The notes under the pieces were generated by a model, which saw only the letters and a program-made list of their open reading frames with translations, made no database searches and was not told the DNA's origin. Shown piece after piece: positions 5,210 to 6,910 of a stretch of 6,910 nucleotides of DNA (positions within the stretch are counted from its first letter, which is position 1; each line of letters begins with the position of its first letter). The position numbers were made by a program, and so were the translations under genes. The stretch is from Fidelibacterota bacterium (lineage in GTDB: Bacteria > Fidelibacterota > UBA8477 > JABMPR01), in assembly GCA_030596225.1 (NCBI GenBank), contig JAUVKO010000116.1:1-6910 (forward strand). The letters run 5' to 3'.

Positions 5210-5764
5210 ATGAAAGATAAAGTAAAAGTGTCCTACCCCTTATTTGAGAGTTTCAAGGACAAATTGAAGCCCAAGCGCAGCCAGACACAGATGGCTCTTT
5301 CCCAGGTTACTGTTTTCAGCCGGCTTTCCTGGCAGGAGATAAAAATCGTTGAGCATGCAGTTCATATTCGGAATTACACTCCCAATGAACCGATCTTTAA
5401 GCAGGGTGATCCAGGAAGCGGGATGTATATCATTATCGAAGGACGGGTTAGCATCTTTTTAGATATTCCCCATCAAGCCCCCAAACTGCTATCTGAACTG
5501 AATGAGGGAGATTTTTTTGGTGAGATAGCTCTGCTGGATGCTTCCCCCAGAACAGCAACAGCAACAGCTGCTGAAAATTGTACAATCATTGGGTTCTTTC
5601 GCACTGATCTAATGGATATTCTAAAAACCAAACCGGCGCTGGGTGCTAAGATTCTACTGTCTCTATCTGAAGTATTGGCAACTCGTTTGCGCAGCACGAA
5701 TAGTGAATTGGTTAAAACTTCACGACGTCTGGAAGAATTGACTGAGACACAAAACCATGAGTAG
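5210..5764 (+). CDS. Stand-alone cyclic-nucleotide-binding (Crp-type) domain protein
   Basis: A 184-residue soluble protein made almost entirely of one cNMP-binding beta-roll (about residues 30-145). Visible landmarks are VFSRLSWQEI (35-44) at the domain start, the glycine turn FKQGDPGSGMYII (63-75), and the phosphate-binding cassette GEIALLDASPRTATATA (104-120). Within it, Glu105 and Arg114 correspond to the ribose and phosphate contacts Glu72 and Arg82 of E. coli CRP, so nucleotide binding looks possible. After the domain there is one long charged helix (about 146-181, ending RRLEELTETQ) that could form a coiled coil. There is no helix-turn-helix, so it is not a typical Crp/Fnr transcription factor. 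The N-terminus (1-28) is basic and lacks a signal peptide. It has its own GGAAGG ribosome site, and its last 8 bases overlap the start of the AI-2E-family gene, pointing to a partner role with that membrane protein. Ligand unknown. Confidence 0.92.
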   Translation: MKDKVKVSYPLFESFKDKLKPKRSQTQMALSQVTVFSRLSWQEIKIVEHAVHIRNYTPNEPIFKQGDPGSGMYIIIEGRVSIFLDIPHQAPKLLSELNEGDFFGEIALLDASPRTATATAAENCTIIGFFRTDLMDILKTKPALGAKILLSLSEVLATRLRSTNSELVKTSRRLEELTETQNHE

Positions 5765-6881
5765 TCAGGATCCCATCCGGATCGCACACCAGTCCGTGCG
5801 ATTTTTTCATCAGGGTTTATTCAAAACTCTGGTCTATTTCTTTTTACTTATTCTGCTTCTGGCAGGTGCCTATAAAGCACTTCCCCTGGTTATGGATGCG
5901 GTATTCCTGCTTGTCATAGCGAGCATTCTGACAGTTATTCTCAACCCTATGGTAGATCGCATGGAGTCAAATGGCATACGTCGAATATATGGGGCCTTGC
6001 TAGTCTTTGGGGGAATTTTCACCATCGTGGGGACGGGTATTGTTAAGGGCATTCCGACTTTATTATCTGAGATCAGCAGGATCAGTAATATGATTAAGCA
6101 GCAAACAGAAGGCGATTCTTTAGATGCCATCATGAGTAATATCAATACCAGGATCTCAGAATATATTCCTAATTTTCAACTGGATACGGAGACCCTGTCT
6201 GATCTATCGGCTCAATTTTTTGGGCAATTGGGTTCTGTGCTGGCAAGCGCCCTGGATACATTGGCTACTATTGTTTTTATCCTGATTATCACGATGTTTT
6301 TTCTGGTTGATGGTTCCCGAATGATGAAAAGTCTTATCGGGATGGTACCCAACCGATATTTTGAAATGTCTCTGAATATCAGTTACAAGACCAAAAAGCA
6401 ATTGACCAACTTTCTTCGGGGTCAGCTGTTAGCAGCACTGGGGGTCGGCATTCAGTCAATCATTGGTTTAAGCCTTTTAAACTGGATTTTTGATACCAAT
6501 ATTTCAGGGGTTTTCCTGATTGGTTCTATTGCCGGATTGGCAAATATGATTCCTTTTGTGGGACCGTTCATGGGGATGGCACCGGCCATCGTTGTGAGCT
6601 TATTTAACAATCTGGGCGATCCGGTGGCAGCAGCAAATTTCTATTATATATTTCATATCATCGCCATGTTCTTTATTGTTCAGATGATCGATAATAATGT
6701 GATCTCACCTATTGTGGTTTCCGGATCCATGGAAATGCATCCTTTGACGGTAATTTTACTAATTTTGGTTGGGTCACAGCTAGGCGTGTTAGGTATGTTT
6801 TTAGCTGTTCCGGCCTGGGGAATCTCTAAGGTGGTGATTCAGGAAGTCTATCAGGGTTTAAAAGGACACCGCTTAATCTGA
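5757..6881 (+). CDS. AI-2E (PerM/TqsA) family membrane protein
   Basis: A 374-residue inner-membrane protein of the AI-2E family (formerly UPF0118). Members have been linked to autoinducer-2 export (TqsA) or Na+/H+ exchange, so the substrate here is undetermined. The hydrophobic segments are about 24-38, 46-63, 77-96, 165-184, 222-245, 250-283, 295-310 and 329-357. A long amphipathic, non-membrane helical region lies at about 100-160. Family signatures are FLRGQLLAALGVGI (219-232), NMIPFVGPFMG (263-273), QMIDNNVISPIVV (309-321) followed by MHPL (327-330), and GMFLAVPAWG (346-355). Length is typical. The ATG overlaps the stop region of the cNMP-domain gene (ATGAGTAG). The only purine-rich site is about 20 bases away, so translation is probably coupled. 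No terminator is visible in the 29 bases after the stop. Confidence 0.93.
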   Translation: MSSQDPIRIAHQSVRFFHQGLFKTLVYFFLLILLLAGAYKALPLVMDAVFLLVIASILTVILNPMVDRMESNGIRRIYGALLVFGGIFTIVGTGIVKGIPTLLSEISRISNMIKQQTEGDSLDAIMSNINTRISEYIPNFQLDTETLSDLSAQFFGQLGSVLASALDTLATIVFILIITMFFLVDGSRMMKSLIGMVPNRYFEMSLNISYKTKKQLTNFLRGQLLAALGVGIQSIIGLSLLNWIFDTNISGVFLIGSIAGLANMIPFVGPFMGMAPAIVVSLFNNLGDPVAAANFYYIFHIIAMFFIVQMIDNNVISPIVVSGSMEMHPLTVILLILVGSQLGVLGMFLAVPAWGISKVVIQEVYQGLKGHRLI

Positions 6882-6910
6882 TATTGCAGCAAAGCCAAGC
6901 TCTTCGATTA

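Noticed and set aside
6882..6910. A terminator or new gene start after the AI-2E gene
   Set aside because: The 29 bases contain no hairpin with a T-run and no ribosome site with a start codon; the window ends too soon to say more.

Overview
The window is ordinary bacterial chromosome, dense and without mobile elements, CRISPR arrays, rRNA or tRNA genes that I can see. It holds seven protein genes. One (mnmA) is on the minus strand and six are on the plus strand in two blocks. Base composition looks even, at an AT-leaning moderate GC, and all seven genes appear intact. The best taxonomic guess is an uncultured or marine lineage of the FCB group (Bacteroidota, Marinimicrobia, Calditrichota and relatives). 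The reasons are the GT2 subtype with a C-terminal QxxRW and a terminal KFSWK-type tail, the CxxC form of MnmA, and several genes that start without a clear Shine-Dalgarno sequence. This is inference and could be wrong.

Region 1 (8-1111, minus): mnmA, the tRNA U34 2-thiouridylase. Region 2 (1112-1376): a 265-base divergent spacer between mnmA and mgtE. It contains an inverted repeat close to mnmA. On the mgtE side it has a set of nested complementary segments ending 11 bases before the mgtE start, which could fold as a structured leader RNA. Region 3 (1377-5010, plus): a likely operon of mgtE (Mg2+ channel), a membrane-anchored family 2 glycosyltransferase, a secreted DUF3108-type protein and a small four-helix membrane protein. 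Gaps are 3, 12 and 37 bases, and a weak hairpin terminator follows. Region 4 (5011-5209): a 199-base spacer with a weak promoter candidate and a small GAAA-loop hairpin. Region 5 (5210-6881, plus): a stand-alone cyclic-nucleotide-binding-domain protein overlapping by 8 bases an AI-2E/PerM-family membrane protein.

Functional reading: region 3 joins magnesium homeostasis to envelope glycan work. Region 5 looks like a sensor-plus-membrane-protein pair, in which a ligand-binding protein without a DNA-binding domain is translationally coupled to a transporter-like protein. None of the genes is a new family on its face. The points most worth a second look are the possible mgtE leader structure, the cNMP-domain/AI-2E coupling, a 12-base direct repeat in the two spacers flanking the small membrane protein gene, and the IPF(I/V)GP motif shared by that protein and the AI-2E protein.
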